A stretch of 64,000 bases of DNA, taken from NCBI GenBank assembly GCA_026413225.1, contig CM048554.1, positions 5,720,001 to 5,784,000 on the forward strand. The letters run 5' to 3'. The notes under the pieces were generated by a model. The model was not told where the DNA came from and made no database searches. It saw nothing but the letters and a program-made list of their open reading frames with translations. Positions 1 through 13,000 of the stretch are shown piece after piece. This DNA comes from Otis tarda. Taxonomy: Eukaryota > Chordata > Aves > Otidiformes > Otididae. Made by a program: the position numbers and the translations under genes. Each line of letters begins with the position of its first letter. The stretch's first letter is position 1.

Positions 1-118
1 CGTACCATCACAGCCTGCCTACAGTACTTGGCCTACGTACCTGGCAATATCATATGTACAGCAGCTGTGTATTTGCATGCATACTTGATTTCTGATTTCT
101 TACAATGACATCCTTAAA

Positions 119-142
119 GACAAGAATAAAGACAAGAATAAA
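119..142. repeat. Tandem duplication, 12-bp unit x 2
   Basis: The unit GACAAGAATAAA is present twice head to tail without a mismatch. This is a simple local duplication with no sign of function. Confidence 0.85.
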
Positions 143-1708
143 ATACAGGCTTTACAGTAGAGGTGAGGGTATTGCTCTACCACACCCAGTACCCAACAGT
201 GTGTCAGAGGGTGTATTTATAAGTAGGTAGGTAGGAGATAACCTGTCTTTTTGGGACATCTTTACCTGCCTTGCATCTGTACAAGGGTTAAGTTATATCC
301 TGTCACATCCCATCTGAGCATATCTGCGGAGATGTCACAAACTGTGAAAATGATATATTTTATTTTTAATCACAGAAAGTTGAGGGGGGAAAAAATATAA
401 TTTTAAGTCTTAAACCTAGTCTATGAAAACTGCACCACTGAGTTTTGTACTAACTTCTGAAGCGAATGGTCAAAGCTTTCAAAAGTGGAAAAGTCCCTAT
501 TTTTTACATACAAATATCTCCCTCTCTGCCTTTCCAATGGGTGCTAATCTATTACTCACGTTAAAGAAAGCTTCCTGCTGCTTCTTGGAATCCAAGCGGA
601 AAATCAATGAACTATAGCATTAATTAAGCCTGATTACAGGTTTTTCCATGTCTGTTGTTGTTTTCACCTCTCTTTTCTGCCAATATTTAACTAGGGATTC
701 CACACACACACAAAAAAATCTTATCTGTTCCTTCTTTTCATCAAACATTGATGATTGGAGTTCTCACTTTTATTACTTTCCTGATAAATACAATTTTAGA
801 TTAGAATGTTTGGAGTTGGGTAGCTTAACTAGGAGCTGCTAGGATAGAATTTCATACTAGCATTGTCAGTGCTTATTGATGGTGATGACTTAGGATTATT
901 TGCGCTGCAGTTAAATTCGATTCAGAGGGGTTCCTTCTTCCTTGTTGAGATACAAAACATCAACTTGTGATACTCCTTCACAGGACACATGAAAAAGGAT
1001 GTGATTTCTCACTTTTCACAGCAGGAGGAGTGTCTTAGAGCATTGAATCTGGCACAACTAAAAATCTTCTGGGGTCAGATACTTAAGTTCCTTTACTCCA
1101 CTTTGCCTTGCAATGCCAGGTGGGGAGCCTGGGTTTAAACTCCTTCCCTGCCTGGGAGGGAGCTGATCTCTTTAGGGAGCTCCTTAACCACAGTAAATTA
1201 TACTGTGCAGAACTTGTTCCCGACTTTGCTGGGATAGTCAATGAGAGCATCTCAAGGAGCCAGTGCTTGTGGCACCTTCTTGGGAAGAAGATACCCTGGG
1301 CTACAGTCTGTGCTTGGACTAACAGCTTCATACCTCAACACAATCCTGGAGCTGTTCCATCTGCTTCAGGCTTTCATTGATCAGCCGCAGCTGAATTACG
1401 TTCCTGGCTCTGGAGGTGTAAATCTCGCTGCTTGACCTCAGGTCTGGCATCTAGACAGTAAATTGTCTCCCATGTATAACATAAATATTGGGATGATTTG
1501 GGTTATCTATCCCAATACACAAGGTCCAGCTTGACTAATATGAATTATCTGTACCTTATGTGGCTGGCAGTTTGCCTTCTGCTGAAGGCACAGCACGGTG
1601 CCAGCAGCTGTATCCAGGTTGATCATTAAAGGCTTTTGGTGCATGAGCAGGCTCTGGAGAAAGCAACAAGAGTATCTCTGTTACAGGTAAGGCCCTCCCC
1701 TTCCAAAC

Positions 1709-1748
1709 TTTGTGCACGGAGCCAGATCTTTGTGCACGGAGCCAGATC
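1709..1748. repeat. Perfect tandem duplication, 20-bp unit x 2
   Basis: The 20-bp unit TTTGTGCACGGAGCCAGATC occurs at 1709-1728 and again at 1729-1748 with no difference, and the first three bases of a third copy follow. Perfect identity suggests a recent slippage or unequal-exchange event. It may vary in copy number between individuals. Confidence 0.9.
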
Positions 1749-3040
1749 TTTAGCTATTTTGCTAAAGCCTGGAATAACAGGAGGAGATTTTAGCTCAGAT
1801 TTGGACTCCGTGGAAGAGCTGAACGAAGCCTGAAGAGGAGCAGGGACGAGGACAGAAGGGAGGCAGAGGAATGTGTACTGGTACATGAGGATTTCAGGTT
1901 GTTTCTTTGTCTAGGTAGGCCAGCCAAGAGGATTGCTGTGTGGGCTACTCCCTAAGCCGGTCTGGCTAAATATCTCTCCTGCTATTGCTCCTGAATTGTG
2001 AGCTGAAAACCTACGGTATGTCCAAGGCCTTTATGCTGGAAAAGAATGGTTACAGGACTGAAAAAACCTTTAGTGAGCAGTATTGTTCTGGATCTGTTTG
2101 GGACAGGGGAGTCGCTCAAGGCTATTACGTCTCGGTGTACAAGAAGTGAAGCAGAGGGCAGGGAAAGTGCCTGAGCCCAGGGATGCTGGAGGAGGCTGAA
2201 GTCTGATGCAGCGAGACCGCAGCACAGGGCAGTGAACTAGGGAGAGCTCACCCTGGGCAGGAATAACAACACATGCACTCGCTTCCAGAGAACAAATAAA
2301 CATGATTGCGATCATCTGTGAATACATGGACTTTTCCACTTTTTTTTTTTCCCGTGATATAAAGGCCCTTTGTGTAACTCTTTAATTTAAACCAGTGAAA
2401 TTGGAGCAACATAAAATTAATTTATCTGGGTCCTGTTCTGTAAGCATCAATTATAATGTCTAATCTACATGAAGTGCTGCTAAGTTTAGTAACTGGCTCT
2501 TTATTATGCAGCACCCAAAAGCATTCAAATATATTCACATTAAGATGTAAGATCATATAAATGTTAATTGTAGAATCATCCAAATGTTAACAGTTGAGGT
2601 TTTTTGACTTCTAAGGCTATAAACAGCTGTTTTGATTAGGTTGCCATGTTCCACTAAAATACATTTTCAAAGAAAGATTTCTCAATTGGAGCTTTGCTTG
2701 ACAGTGAGCACAAAACATTGTACTGTCAAAAAGCCGAGAAAGCATAGAGGACCAGCCTTTCAGACAATGACACCGGAAATCAAGATTTCATACTTGCTGA
2801 AATAACTTCACTGGTGGTAGAGGAAGGAGGGATCACTGCTGTGAACATGTAAATCATTTATGCTCTCAATTAAAAATTTACTCAACACCTACAGTTTTTG
2901 CCTGAGGTATGGCTAGGAAAAAACCCCGGAAGACTGCTACCATCTCCTCCAAGGACATATATCTTGTCATTTAAGGGAATAATCAACTTTGTTGTATATT
3001 TAACATTTTATTGGTGTCTCAATTGTTTTTGGAATAAGAT

Positions 3041-3345
3041 TGTGTATTCTTTTGACTTCCTTTTCATTTTGCTCCTGCAGTCCAGTGTTTTTCTTTTCCT
3101 TATAGCAGATGATTGTGTAGCTTTTGCCTTGGTGTTATACTTTTTTACTATCTCTTATCTTTTACTGTGTCTTCTCTTTTTTTGTCATTACTATTTCTTC
3201 TCTGTCTTTCTACTCCTCTGCTTGTGCTGCTTTCCTTGCCACAAAAGGAGTCTTTGCTGTCATGGCTCACTTGTTAGTCTCTCTTTTCCTTCGCTTCAGT
3301 TGCTGTTCAATTCTCCTGACTCTATTTTCTCATTTAGGTGCCTCA
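3041..3345 (+). repeat. Pyrimidine-rich (T/C) tract
   Basis: About 300 bases of the plus strand are strongly enriched for T and C, with repeated TCTTTT, TTCCTT and CTTCTC strings and few purine runs. It is low-complexity sequence rather than coding: the open frames across it encode mostly Phe, Leu, Ser and Cys, as any T/C-rich sequence would. Confidence 0.6.
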
Positions 3346-3840
3346 AATGGACCACTCAAAACAAATAAACAAAAATAACAAAACAAAACAAACAAACAAA
3401 AAAGCACTGGCCAGAAGAAGATGGCATAGGGTTAAAATTAGAAGAGACCATCCTAGTCATGGAGAGCAATAAGAGTGAGGTTAAGCCTGGTATTCAAGCT
3501 TTCCCAAGGCTGAAAAGAAAGGCAGTTGGATTGGAAATTAGGAGCCGCAGCCTGACTCTAGTTGGCTTTTGCCAACTCTAAGTGCGAGATGTTGGATGAA
3601 TTTGTAGTTCATCTAGCAGTTGCAAGGAAGAGGTATTTTGATTCTCTTTTTTCCCACCATCTCCCATTTTCCAGAAAGTCTCCTGCTTTGGGTAGAAAGG
3701 TGGAGAATGTCTGTCTCCCTGAGTACTGAGTGCAAGGACCTGCAGTGGACAGAGCCTTCTGCCCCCAGGAGCAGCAGCCACACAGTGCTGGGGACAGCTG
3801 TACTGAATACTGAGCAGACCTTCTTCAATTAACTCTGCCT

Positions 3841-3873
3841 TTTTTTTTCTTTTTCTTTTTTTTTTTTTTTTTT
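3841..3873 (+). repeat. Poly-T run
   Basis: Almost pure T for 33 bases, interrupted by two C. Read on the minus strand it is an A-rich tract. I see no retroposon body next to it. Confidence 0.9.
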
Positions 3874-6030
3874 AATCAATGATGGGGAGTATCTTATTTG
3901 ATGCATCAGATATAGAAAGTATTATCAGCATGAAAAGGTTAACCTTCTGGTTAAGGTAACTTTAAGACAGTCCATAAGGAACATCCAAGTTGTATTTTAC
4001 TACTAAAAATGCTCCCACTGGTTCTCAAATATAAATTATGATATGGATATTACTGTGATTTTTTTTGTTTGTTTGTTTTATCTAACAAAGTGCAGCATTG
4101 AGAAGCAATCCACCTTAGAGCTACTTCTTCTGGTCTCTCACTTAGGGTCTTCTCAACCATTTCCGATGCTGGCAGGACTGACTGATGTTTTCCCTGCACA
4201 GTGTGAATGGGAGTGTGTGAAGGGTGCAGGGCCATCTGAAGAAAAAACAGGAGTGTTTTTAAGATCAAAGAATACTCTACAAATCTATTTTTTACCCTGA
4301 TTTATTTTTCTTTAAACAGAATTATGCAGCATCCATAGACTTGTATCAAGAAAGGAATAATATGGTACATAAATTCATGACAGCAAGGATAAATAATTAA
4401 AAAAAAAAGTGTGAACATGGAAGGAATAACCTAATCACTTATTTAAAGCCGTTTTGATTTTGTATGAAGGCAGAGCTGGTACATAATGTACAGTGCACCT
4501 GGGCTGGCTTCATGGGATATTCCAAAGGATGTCTTCAGAAGGTATTTTGTATCACTCTCTCTTTTTTTTTTCTTTTATCATTTTAAAATTTTTATTATTT
4601 GACCAATAATATTTGTTATACCTCATGTCTGGTAAGGCTGCTTCTGTCTCTTCCTTTGTACCCTAAGTCTGAGACCCTGCCCATCATTTAAAACTTGGGA
4701 GGCAGGAGAAAAATTGCCTTGCAAAAAAACATTGTGCAAAGAGCATGAGGAAGAAGTAACGGGTTGTAATGGTATGGATAGTACCTCGGCATAACCACAA
4801 ACCTCATTCATAATTAGGGAATCATTTACTTTTCGTAGTGGTGAATTATCCCTGCGTGAGTTGTGCCTTCATCTATTGGTTAAAATTAATGCTCTAACTT
4901 AAAAACTTTAAATAAATAACTAAATTACACTTATCGTACTGGAATAGCTGAATCACAAACAAACAAATGAGCAAAAAAAAGACTCCAAAGCTTTCCAGAT
5001 GGCTGGTTCCTACTGATGTACTTTTTTTTTCTTCCTCTCTAACTTCAAAACATGTTTAAATTACGAAATTTGGTGTGATTACAAGAACTTGGCAAGCACT
5101 CATTAAGGTTTTAGTCTGAGGAGCGATACTACAGAGTTAGAGAACTGAAGATGAGCAATCGTGGAGTTGAATGGCTGTCCTCGTGTGTGTCAGCATGGGT
5201 TGTAGGGCATGGGACTCTGGTTCTTAGAGTCTGACTTCATGTGTCACACTCCTGCTGCTTCCTTGGGCCAAATCCATCATTGGCAGAGAAACTGGTGAAA
5301 TTGCATCAGTAATTTTGACTTCCTTTGCTCAAAACTGCTTGCTCAGCATCCCTTGTGCTCTGAGGCCATGTGACTTGGTCCATGTCTCCTTTGCTCCTGG
5401 CAGTGCCTGGAGAAGTGAGACAGCCAGTGAATACCTGCCTTTGCTGCTGCAAATCCCTTTGGGCTGCTGAGGCAGACTTACTGCTCCACAGGCAGAGCCC
5501 CTTCCTTTGCTGGGCCAGCAGAACTGGGGGAAAAGGCTTGTGGTGGGCGGTCTGGAGTGGGAAACAGCAGTAGTAACAGATGGCGGGAAGGAAAGCGGGG
5601 GGGGAGTAGAGGATGACAAAAAGGAAAACACACAAACAGTATTTTTTACTATCTGTTTTGAACATATTCTGAGGCTAGCAATGCTGAATTTTCAGTTCAA
5701 GCAGTGTCTCGCACCCTCCATTCAACCTGGGACCAAGCTAGCAGGCAGGAAAAGGTCGTGTGCAGGGGAAGCACACCCCACTGGGGCAACGGTGAGGACA
5801 AAGACTGGAGATGTGCCTCTGATAGCAGATCCATACTTGAGAGAAATAGAAACCTTCCTTTGCATGTCAGCTCCTCTTGGCTGCAATCACAAGAGTCTCT
5901 CTCCAGCTCCTTCAAGCCCTTCCACTGTCGGCTCTTTAGGGGCAGGGGATAAAATCCTGTTATACAGCCCAAGGAGAAAGCCAGAGCCTTCCTATTGCAT
6001 GACTGATTGAGGCTGCTAGTAAGGACACTG

Positions 6031-6090
6031 CTTTTCTTTTTTTATTTTTTTTCCCCTCCTTTTTTTCCTTTTTTTTTTTTTTTTTTTTCC
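6031..6090 (+). repeat. T-rich low-complexity tract
   Basis: Sixty bases of T with scattered C and a single A, including a run of about 20 T near the right end. It lies about 140 bp left of a CR1 element but is separated from it by ordinary sequence, so it is not obviously that element's tail. Confidence 0.85.
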
Positions 6091-6231
6091 CTCTGATGCA
6101 GCTTGTTGTCCAAGTGATGTTTGAATGAAGCCCTTTCTTCACTAGTCTGATGGTAGAGACTGCTCCCCACTTTCCAGCAAGGGCAGGTTGGTTACTGATA
6201 CCTCACGATACAGGATTAAGGGCAGTAATAA

Positions 6232-6520
6232 CATAGAATCATAGAATCATTACAGTTGGAAAGGAATCATAGAATCATTACGGTTGGAAAAGACCTCTAA
6301 GATCGAGTCCAACCATCAGCCCAACAGCACCACACCTACAAAACCATGTCCTAAAGTGCCACATGTACATGTTTTTTTTAACACCTCCAGGGACTGACTC
6401 CAACACTTCCCCGGGCAGCCTGTTCCAAAGCTTGACCATTCTTTCAGTAAAGAAATTTTTCCTAATATTCAATCTAAACCTTCCCTGATGCAATTTGAGG
6501 CCATTTCTTCTTGTCCTAGA
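6232..6520 (-). mobile_element. CR1 non-LTR retrotransposon, 5'-truncated copy
   Basis: Read on the minus strand this ends with the familiar CR1 3' terminus: a motif for 'ggttggactcgat...', then the AGAGGTCTTTTCCAACC block, then repeats of an ATTCTATG-like octamer. The interior still encodes remnants of the ORF2 C-terminus, recognisable as [17 protein letters not shown] followed by [11 protein letters not shown]. Only about 290 bp remain, which is the usual severe 5' truncation of this family. The 3' end is duplicated: the block AATCATAGAATCATTAC plus GTTGGAAA occurs at 6237 and again at 6265, a 28-bp period. It is a dead copy with no transposition capacity. Confidence 0.92.
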
Positions 6521-6527
6521 GAAGGAC

Positions 6528-6587
6528 GAAAGAAAAAAAAAAAACAAACCAAACCCCAAAACCAACCAACCAAAAAAAAATCACTGG
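6528..6587. repeat. A/C-rich low-complexity tract
   Basis: A run of about 15 A is followed by AAACC and CCAACC-type repeats and another A run. It abuts the truncated inner (5') end of the CR1 copy. It may be expanded simple sequence formed at the insertion junction. Confidence 0.7.
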
Positions 6588-9132
6588 TGGCCTTCTAGTA
6601 AAAAAGTTACCCCTGGAGTTAGCAAGAACATTACACCATTGTGTGGTGCTGCACACAGCCAACCTCTGCTTAACACCAGAAATGAGAAAAATAACTCTGA
6701 TTTATTCAGCTATAGCTTAATTATTGAAGAAGGGGACGTGGCAACTACTCATATCAAAAGGAGGGAGAAGGTGGGTAACTGTAGTTCCCTTGTGCAAGCC
6801 CAGTGCATGCAGAATACCTGTTGGCTCTCCATACTGCACTAATGTCAAAGAGGTCCCTCAAAAGGGACCTCCTCAAATCTCTACCCCACTGGTCCCTAAA
6901 GAATGAAAGTGTCATTGGGCACTGCGACATTGATGTCGCATTCTTGCTGTCCGTGCCTGTCTAAGTAACGTACCCTGCAGTAAGCGCGTACATAAGCATT
7001 CCAGTGACTGACCTGTTCTGTACCTACTAAAGGGTGGTTTGCTGTCTGCTCCTCAGATTCACTGCCAAAAGACAGTCCCTTTGGGGCTCAACCAGCTGCT
7101 ATCTTATGCATTTGTGGACTCCTGCCATGTGTCATCGCCAGTATATGAATTAAAAACCAATGCTGAAAGTAAAGTGAAGAGATAAATAACAGCATAGCAG
7201 GAGGAGATGCTCTTAACCCCATGCAGAGGACGTGGTGTGACTCCTTTCTAATAACTTGCTGTCCATCAAGTCACTATCATGTGTAATAACCTGCAGATGG
7301 CCCAGCAGTGGGTGGCATTAATATACTCGGGCCCCTCTGGCCTACAGGTGCCCTGTGCTGTCCTTCCCACCATCTCTTTTCACCAGCAGACAGCCTTGCG
7401 CCTTGTTGCTGAGTGTCAGGTGAAGTGAGCAACGCGCACTTGCTGTCACACAGAACATTTGACTGGTTCCCAGTGGGGCTTGTACGCCGTCCCTGGCTGG
7501 GGAGGAAAGACAGGTCAGTCTGCTTGATGTCACTGACTTCTTGCAATGGTACCAGAAGAGAAATGTGACAAGCAGCAGCAGAATTGAAATATCAAGGATA
7601 TTCAGACAGTTTGCTGATGTGGATTTTTGTTTATTCACTATTCTGTCCAAAGTCACAGGCTGATTACACGCACCGCTGCTTTCATGGGACATCTCTGATG
7701 TTGAGGCAGTATGGAAAGCCTCCAGGTACTTTGCATGTGCTAGGACTTGCATTGTACAAATGCATATAGAGACTCAGATGACATCTAAATGCTTACTGCA
7801 CTTCAGTAAGATCAATGACATCATGCAACAATTTCTCAGGGAAGTTTCGAGAAAGAGAAAACAATCTGAGCCTTGGAAAAGGAAGAACAGGAAGGTATGT
7901 CCATAGGAGATGTACACAGGGTGATGTTATTAAAGTTCCTTACCCTAGAAGACCTAAAGGAAGATACAGAGACGTAGATTCAGAAAATGTTTATGTAGGA
8001 ATGGAAGGGATGTTCCACTGCAAGCACTGTGTCATACAATCCATGTAAAAACATAAAAACCACAAATGGAACAGTCTCTAGATTCCACTGTTTACATTGA
8101 CAGGCTACTGCAAACACTTGCTTCTAAGTGAGAGAGCATCTTCGGCTTTCCCACTTAAGTTTGTTGATGGTGAATTACCTCCACTATAAACCAATCACAA
8201 GTATTGAGACACTAGGAAATAGGTGCTGAATGGGACTGAAAACAAAGGACAGTCAACTGCTAAACTAAAAATCACACAGGAAGATGCATGGATTAGATTG
8301 CTTTGTTGTCTTTTGAAGTCTTTCTTTAGACTGAAAAATCCTTCCATTTTGCATTAATAATTCAAGCAGAGTACTTCTGAGTGAGCACACATTTGTTACA
8401 GTTGATTAGTAAGTTTTCCTTTACACCTTCCAATGAGCAGGTTTTTTAGGTAATCTGCTTGTCTTTATATCATGTACAATACTGAACATTGTTGTTTCAG
8501 CTGTGTGTTGATACCCTTATGATTTACTTGGAGGCAACTCCAACCCCCCTCTGCTCTCCTGAACACTTAGAGAAAAGTCAACTTGATTGGCACCACTGCA
8601 GAGATCTACTGAGTAAGCTGAGAGGGGGGAGGACAAGAAGGTTCGGGAGCTCAACAGGCTCAGTGAGGCTTTGCTCTTAAGACAGTACTGAGAAATGACC
8701 TCTCAAAACCAAGAAAGGACCCTCAGGGCTACCTGGGGCTACTGCTTCTGGCACAGACTGAAGTCCGACAACACATCCTGCCCCTGTTCAGGTCACAGTG
8801 GATGGGGACTGGGGTGCAGATGAAGGACAGAGATCCTTGTCTCACACATTTAAAAGCTGACTGGGTCCTTGTCTGAAAGGCTTGATAGTACTGTGACTTT
8901 TTTTTTTTTTTAATACTGATGCCACTTTTTTGGAAGGTAGAGATACTGGTACCTTAAAAGACTCAAAAAGTATTGTTCAAAGCTAAATTTAATTTATTGT
9001 CATTAAACCAGGCAAAGAAACTCAACCCTTTTTTTTTCTAATGTCCAAACAGAAAAACACAATCTTATTAGCAACCTTATTCTGAAAGCTCTGTCTTCTT
9101 CCCTGCTGCATTATCCAGCTTCTGGAGGAACT
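6588..9132. other. Intergenic sequence between CR1 and LTR, no gene recognised
   Basis: Nothing here is supported as a gene or repeat. The open frames are short and overlap in several frames. A T run of about 14 lies near 8898-8912. The segment 8505-8870 is richer in GC than its surroundings and may be an old repeat that I cannot name. Confidence 0.55.
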
Positions 9133-10098
9133 TGTATTGGGTTTGCGTGGCAAGGTTTTAAGATGGGGGAAAAAACCTGCGCAACTGCAGCCAGAGAGAG
9201 AGGAGAGAATATGTGAGAGAAGCAGCCCTGCAGATACCAAGGCCAGTGAAGAAGCAGAGGGAGGAGGTACTGCAAGCGCCGGAGCAGAGATTCCCCTGCA
9301 GCCGGTGGTGCAGACCATGGTGAAGCAAGCTGTCCTCCTGCAGCCCACGGAGGAGCAGAGATCCACCTGCAGCCCATGAAGGACCCCATGCCAGAGCAGG
9401 TAAATGCCCAAAGGAGGCTGTGACCCATGGAGGGCCTGAGCTGGAGCAGGCTCCTGGTAGGACCTGTGGACCCATGGAGAGAGGAGCTCACGCTGGAGCA
9501 GGATTGCTGGCAGGACTTGTCACTCTGTGGGGGACCCACACTGGAGCAGTCTGTTCCTGTAGGACTGCACCCCGTGCAAGGGACTCACGCTGGGGCAGTT
9601 TGTGAAGAACTGCAGCCCATGGGAAGGACTCATGTTGGAGAAGTTCATGGAGAACTGTAGCTCATGGGAGGGACCCCACGTTGGGGGAGAGGAAGAGTAT
9701 GTGGAGTCCTCCCCTGGAGGAGGAAGGAATGGCAGAGACTACATGTCATGAACTGACCGCAACCCCCATTCCCTGTCCCCCTGCACTGCTCAGGGGTGAG
9801 GAGGTAGAGAATTGAATAACGTTTAACCCAGGAAGAGGTGGGGAGGGGAAGGGTGTTTTAAGATGTAGATTTTATTTCTCATTATCCTACTCTGATTTGA
9901 TTGGTAATAAATTAAATTAATTTCCCTGAGTTGAGTCTGTTTTGCCTCTGACGGTAACTGGTGAATGATCTCTCCCTGTCCTTATCTTGACCCACGAGCC
10001 TTTCATTATATTTTTCTCTCCCCTGTCCAGCTGAGGAGAGGGAGTGACAGAGCAGCCTTGGTGGGCACCTGGCATCCAGTCAGGGTCAACCCATCACA
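9133..10098 (+). mobile_element. Solo LTR of an avian endogenous retrovirus (ERVL-like)
   Basis: The element begins TGTATTGGGTTTGCGTGGCA and ends with ...CCCATCACA, giving the TG...CA termini of a retroviral LTR. It is 966 bp long. The five bases before it (9128-9132) and after it (10099-10103) are both GAACT, a perfect 5-bp target-site duplication. An AATAAA signal at 9906-9911 sets the plus orientation. The U3-like part from about 9290 to 9690 contains imperfect repeats of roughly 40-60 bp built on 'cccatggagggac...ctggagcag', as known in related bird LTRs. No internal viral genes or second LTR are present, so this is a solo LTR left by recombination between the two ends of a provirus. A 5-bp duplication fits the ERVL group better than the 6-bp ERVK group. 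The class assignment is inference. Confidence 0.93.
9290..9690 (+). repeat. Imperfect tandem repeats inside the LTR
   Basis: About seven degenerate copies of a motif combining CAGCCCATGG, GGGAC or GGACC, and CTGGAGCAG follow one another with spacing of about 40-60 bp. They account for the open frames in this stretch on both strands, so those frames should not be called genes. Repeats of this type in the U3 region of bird LTRs probably arose by replication slippage. Confidence 0.75.
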
Positions 10099-13000
10099 GA
10101 ACTCTTCTCCAGACCCATGCTTCTGTCCTGCTGCATTCAGAAGACCTAGAGCACAAGCCTGAAGACAAACATATCCCAGTACGAGGAGACTATTTAGTAT
10201 TCTGAATGGATCTGCTATCGCGCTTCTGAGTAGTAATATTCACTCCTTTTAATAAGAAAGACCTCAAAAATAATAACTGTAGCGTCTGTCATTAATATTA
10301 TATTGTAGGCAGAGGAAAAACATTCCCTTTGTTCCCACTCATTCCTATTATGTGTGTCTTTGTGTGTGTGTAGCTTCCTGAAAAGTCCAGGAAGAAGCTA
10401 ACAGTTTCTGAAAAATTACAATCAATAATTTTATTTTATAATGAACCAAGGATCTGATACTGGAAGAAATCTTACTTGTGGAGAGAGCTAGCATTTAATA
10501 AGGTAACCTCAGCTTTTTAAAATCAAAGCATTTGATGGGATATGGGTCCACAACACAAAGATATCACAGCTGATACAAATGATTGGGACCATGAACAGTC
10601 TGGAACAGGATGGTATTTACAGGTGTGGAAAACGAGCAGTCTTGTGAAAAAAACCCTGCATAAAAAGAAAGGTTCAAGAAGAAAATCTTTTTCATTTTGC
10701 CATGTCCTGCCTAACCAAAATATTTGTGTTGCTGAGCATTTTGAAGGAAGAGCTGGTAGAGACATCTACAAACTGCCATGATTTTCAATATTTTGCCAAA
10801 ATTTTAACTACCAGACTAAACTATTCCAAGCTTGCCGTCTGCCTCAAGCTATAACAAAATGGTCCAGCAATGTTCACAAAAACAGTTATGGAAAAAAATA
10901 TTTTTAATCAAAATTATTTGCCTCAGCCATCTTCAGGAAGTAGACAAGAAATCAATGTATTTCCGCTTCAGCCTGCAATTTGCCTCAAGTGACCCTGGGA
11001 TTGCCTTTCGCATTAAAGATGTGCAGATTTGGCTGCAACGTAAGACTTGGAAAAATCACTGATGTAAGTGGATGCTTTGCTATTGACTTTACCGAGACCG
11101 GTATTTTACCCATCAATATCAACCGCAGTACCATTAGTGGCAGACAGTAATACATTGAGTAGAGGCTTTTTGGCAGAAGAAGCAGCGAAGTCCTCCCTGG
11201 GGAGCGTGCGGATCAAAAGCCATGTAGCTACATGCACTGTAGCTATTGCATACAGCACGGATAGCATACAGCTATTGCATCCAGGTTAAAAACCCGTATT
11301 GTGAGGAATATCAGCTTAATCATCATCCTACTGCAGTTTCCAGTAAACTCTCAGCATGGGTAGAGCAGTCTGCCCCAAAAGCCTATGCAGAGGTACTACC
11401 TGTGGTAGAGGAAACTGGTTTTGCGCAATGTGCAGGATGAAAAGAGACGAGGATTGAAAAAGATGAAAAGTGTCCTCTTAAGCTTGCACATGTTAAGGAC
11501 AGTGACAGAGAAAAAATGTTTCACACTGCTAGCTTTGAACTGACTTGTGTCACAGTACTCTAGTATTTACTTATGAGAAAATCAAAATAAAAGCTGCAAA
11601 GGGGACATTTATTCAAGTATTTTATAATAGTGCTTAATTATGCACATGAAGCTTTCCTTAGTATTCCGTGTCACCATATTTTTACTAGGAACATCCAAGC
11701 TTAGAAATAAAGAAATGAATGGTCTGGCCAAGAGGTGGTATAAACCCATAAGAACTGCTACACAGGCCAGATGAACACGGGCTGTAGCAATGATTGACTG
11801 CGAGCTAAGGGTGTAAACCTACAGCTTCAACATTCTCTGAATGAATTTTACATGTTCAAACTTAATATCTCCCATATTTCTACCCCTACTGCATACCTTC
11901 AATCGCTACACATGCTGATGTCCAAGGAGGATTTAGCCTTAGACAACCTGGAAACAAAACTCCGAGAATAAATGTCTTTGTGTGGATATTCTGAGACACG
12001 GTAGGGTTGTGACTGTAAAGTGTAAAGATCAAACGTAAAGATCAGACGAGAAATAAAAGCAAAAGATCATGTGACTTTGTCAAACTTTCAGTGTCTTTGG
12101 AAAAATAATTTTTAACCTGGATATGCTGCAGATTGACTAGTTCCTTTGAAAAGACAGCTGTAATTTTTTGCTGACACGATTGGGAGATGTGGCGCTCTAC
12201 CTCTAACAGAGGCAACCATTTTAAATGCACCAGGTTTCAGCTGATCACTTCAGAGGTTGGGATTTTTCTGCTGTGTTTCCTGGGGCGTTTTGTTTCCAAC
12301 TGACATAAATTGTTGGCATTGTTCATCTTTTCTTCCTTCTGAGTCCCAAGGGTGAAATCTTTAGCATCTGCTAAAGATGTTTATATGTACTATTTATAAA
12401 GCTATAATTAGCAAATGTTGTCCTGTATTGACAAGCCACTCTTAATGAGGGAAATACTAGAATTTTGCAAGGAAGAAAATGAAAGAGTACAACTGTGTCT
12501 TGTCCACAGCAAGTCAACCTAAGAACTAGCTGTAAAATCAGAGATTCTCAGATTCACTCCTCACGCATTCCTACCTGGTCAAGTCACACTGACTGCTGAA
12601 GTCAAGAGGAAATCAATGGAGAAACAAATGAAAGTATCATCATCAGGTGTGCTGTGTTTAGAAGTCCAAGTGTGTAAACAGAGTTGTACCACAACAAAAC
12701 ACATAAAGTAGGAATTAATCTCAATATGTGGGCCTGACCCTGTCACTTACAGCTGTGTGGGGAGTTTCAGACCCCCTGTATGGCCTTACTTTCTAGGACT
12801 TTAAACATCTTCTAATGTGAAGTCCGCTCGCTGTTAAAACTGACTTTGTCAGTACCTCTAGTTTTCTTGCAGAGCCACGGTCCTGACAACTGTTCCTTTG
12901 ATGAGTGCCCCTCTTTCAATGAACAAGTCAGGTCAGAGAGCTGACATCGGAAAGGGAAGGACTGTGAAAGAACAAAGAATAGCTTTTTCTAAAGAAACTA

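Larger units (their letters stand above)
1..6231. other. Intergenic sequence upstream of the promoter, no gene recognised
   Basis: I see no supported gene here. The open frames are short, overlap on both strands and resemble no family I know. The longest, 2898-3368 on the plus strand, is an artefact of a pyrimidine-rich tract that translates into hydrophobic residues. The stretch holds small tandem duplications (119-142 and 1709-1748), T-rich runs at 3841-3873 and 6031-6090, and somewhat more GC-rich, CpG-poor patches near 1090-1400 and 5350-5990. A distal regulatory element could be hidden in it, but nothing visible marks one. Confidence 0.6.

Noticed and set aside
2898-3378. Hydrophobic plus-strand frame of 156 codons resembling a membrane protein
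   Set aside because: Encoded by a pyrimidine-rich tract. T/C-rich DNA always translates to Phe, Leu, Ser and Cys. No recognisable family.
9022-9660. Overlapping open frames of 61-142 codons on both strands
   Set aside because: They lie in or across the solo LTR and its internal tandem repeats and do not correspond to retroviral genes.
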